DNA from: an uncultured Roseburia sp.
GTDB taxonomy: Bacteria; Bacillota; Clostridia; Lachnospirales; Lachnospiraceae
NCBI GenBank assembly: GCA_945928585.1
Contig: CAMENQ010000177.1
Coordinates: forward strand, 1-5,380
Direction of reading: 5' to 3'
Length of the DNA: 5,380 nt
Shown here: positions 5,258-5,380 of the stretch, piece after piece
How the letters are laid out: each line of letters begins with the position of its first letter
How positions within the stretch are numbered: position 1 is the first letter of the stretch
Translations under genes and position numbers: made by a program
The notes under the pieces: generated by a model
What the model saw: the letters and a program-made list of their open reading frames with translations, nothing else
Database searches by the model: none
What the model was told of the DNA's origin: nothing

Positions 5258-5380
5258 AGAGTCTTGCGATGACAATGGATCCGATCCTTCAGATCGGTAA
5301 ATCCAGCGTAACACCGGAACTTACCGCAGCTGTTGCAGAAGCGCTTGAAGCAAGAGAACTGATCAAGCTTCACGTTCTTC
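5239..5380 (+). CDS. yhbY: YhbY-family (CRM domain) RNA-binding protein fragment, no start, cut by window end
   Basis: Read from 5239, 47 codons are open to the right edge: KQRAYLKSLAMTMDPILQIG then KSSVTPELTAAVAEALEARE and LIKLHVL. This is the N-terminal half of the CRS1-YhbY (CRM) domain, with the conserved D-P-x-x-Q-I-G-K-x-x-V-T-P segment and the E-A-L-x-x-R-E-L-I-K helix. Family proteins are about 95-105 residues and act in ribosome (pre-50S) assembly. Typical members start only a few residues before KQRAYL, yet the upstream codons in this frame (CGG, ACT, TCC) belong to metH and give no start. ATG 5269 is internal to the domain and lacks a ribosome site. By my count 5260-5380 is near 49% G+C against about 41% in 5101-5220. 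All three Ile codons are ATC, while metH favours ATA. This suggests a different source, though the sample is small. Confidence 0.8.

Noticed and set aside
5281..5297. CCGATC / GATCGG inverted repeat with five-base loop in the YhbY fragment
   Set aside because: The stem is only six bases, is not followed by a T-run, and encodes the conserved DPILQIG residues.
1..5380. CRISPR arrays, tRNA or rRNA genes, insertion sequences, defence genes
   Set aside because: No spaced direct repeats, tRNA-like cloverleaf segments, transposase motifs or terminal inverted repeats were seen on either strand.

Overview
The window looks like the chromosome of a low-GC, spore-forming member of the Clostridia, most likely Lachnospiraceae-like. 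The grounds are AT-rich DNA, heavy use of ATA, AGA and GAA codons, TTG/GTG starts, overlapping co-directional genes, a GerW/YtfJ spore protein next to a DUF2953 protein, and a methionine synthase whose reactivation domain is a separate gene. The family assignment rests on general resemblance. All genes lie on the plus strand and no gap exceeds about 71 bases.

Layout. (1) 2-1027: the 3' part of an unrecognised acidic, probably helical protein that enters from the left edge. (2) 1050-2789: a tight three-gene block made of an unrecognised 108-aa protein (with a perfect 12-bp hairpin in its coding sequence), a membrane-anchored DUF2953 protein with a long charged linker, and GerW/YtfJ. The genes overlap by 4 and 17 bases. 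DUF2953 next to GerW is a conserved pairing in spore formers, so this block probably serves the spore programme. (3) 2790-2860: a 71-base gap with a weak candidate promoter and a clear ribosome binding site, but no visible riboswitch or terminator. (4) 2861-2998: a 45-aa two-helix membrane protein. (5) 2995-5257: the stand-alone B12-dependent methionine synthase reactivation protein, then metH itself. Together they would make methionine from homocysteine and methyl-tetrahydrofolate and rescue oxidised cob(II)alamin.

The main anomaly is at the right end. metH is normal through its homocysteine domain and most of its pterin-binding domain, then stops at codon 523 without the cobalamin-binding domains. 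The following bases encode, in another frame, the N-terminal half of a YhbY-family RNA-binding protein that has no start codon. The two genes share the bases at the join (about 5239-5254). The simplest reading is a chimeric join made by assembly or amplification. A real microhomology-mediated rearrangement is the alternative. I see no convincing new defence, mobile or RNA system. The more open biological leads are the intragenic hairpin, the small membrane protein, the Cys-rich tail of the reactivation protein and the two unrecognised genes.
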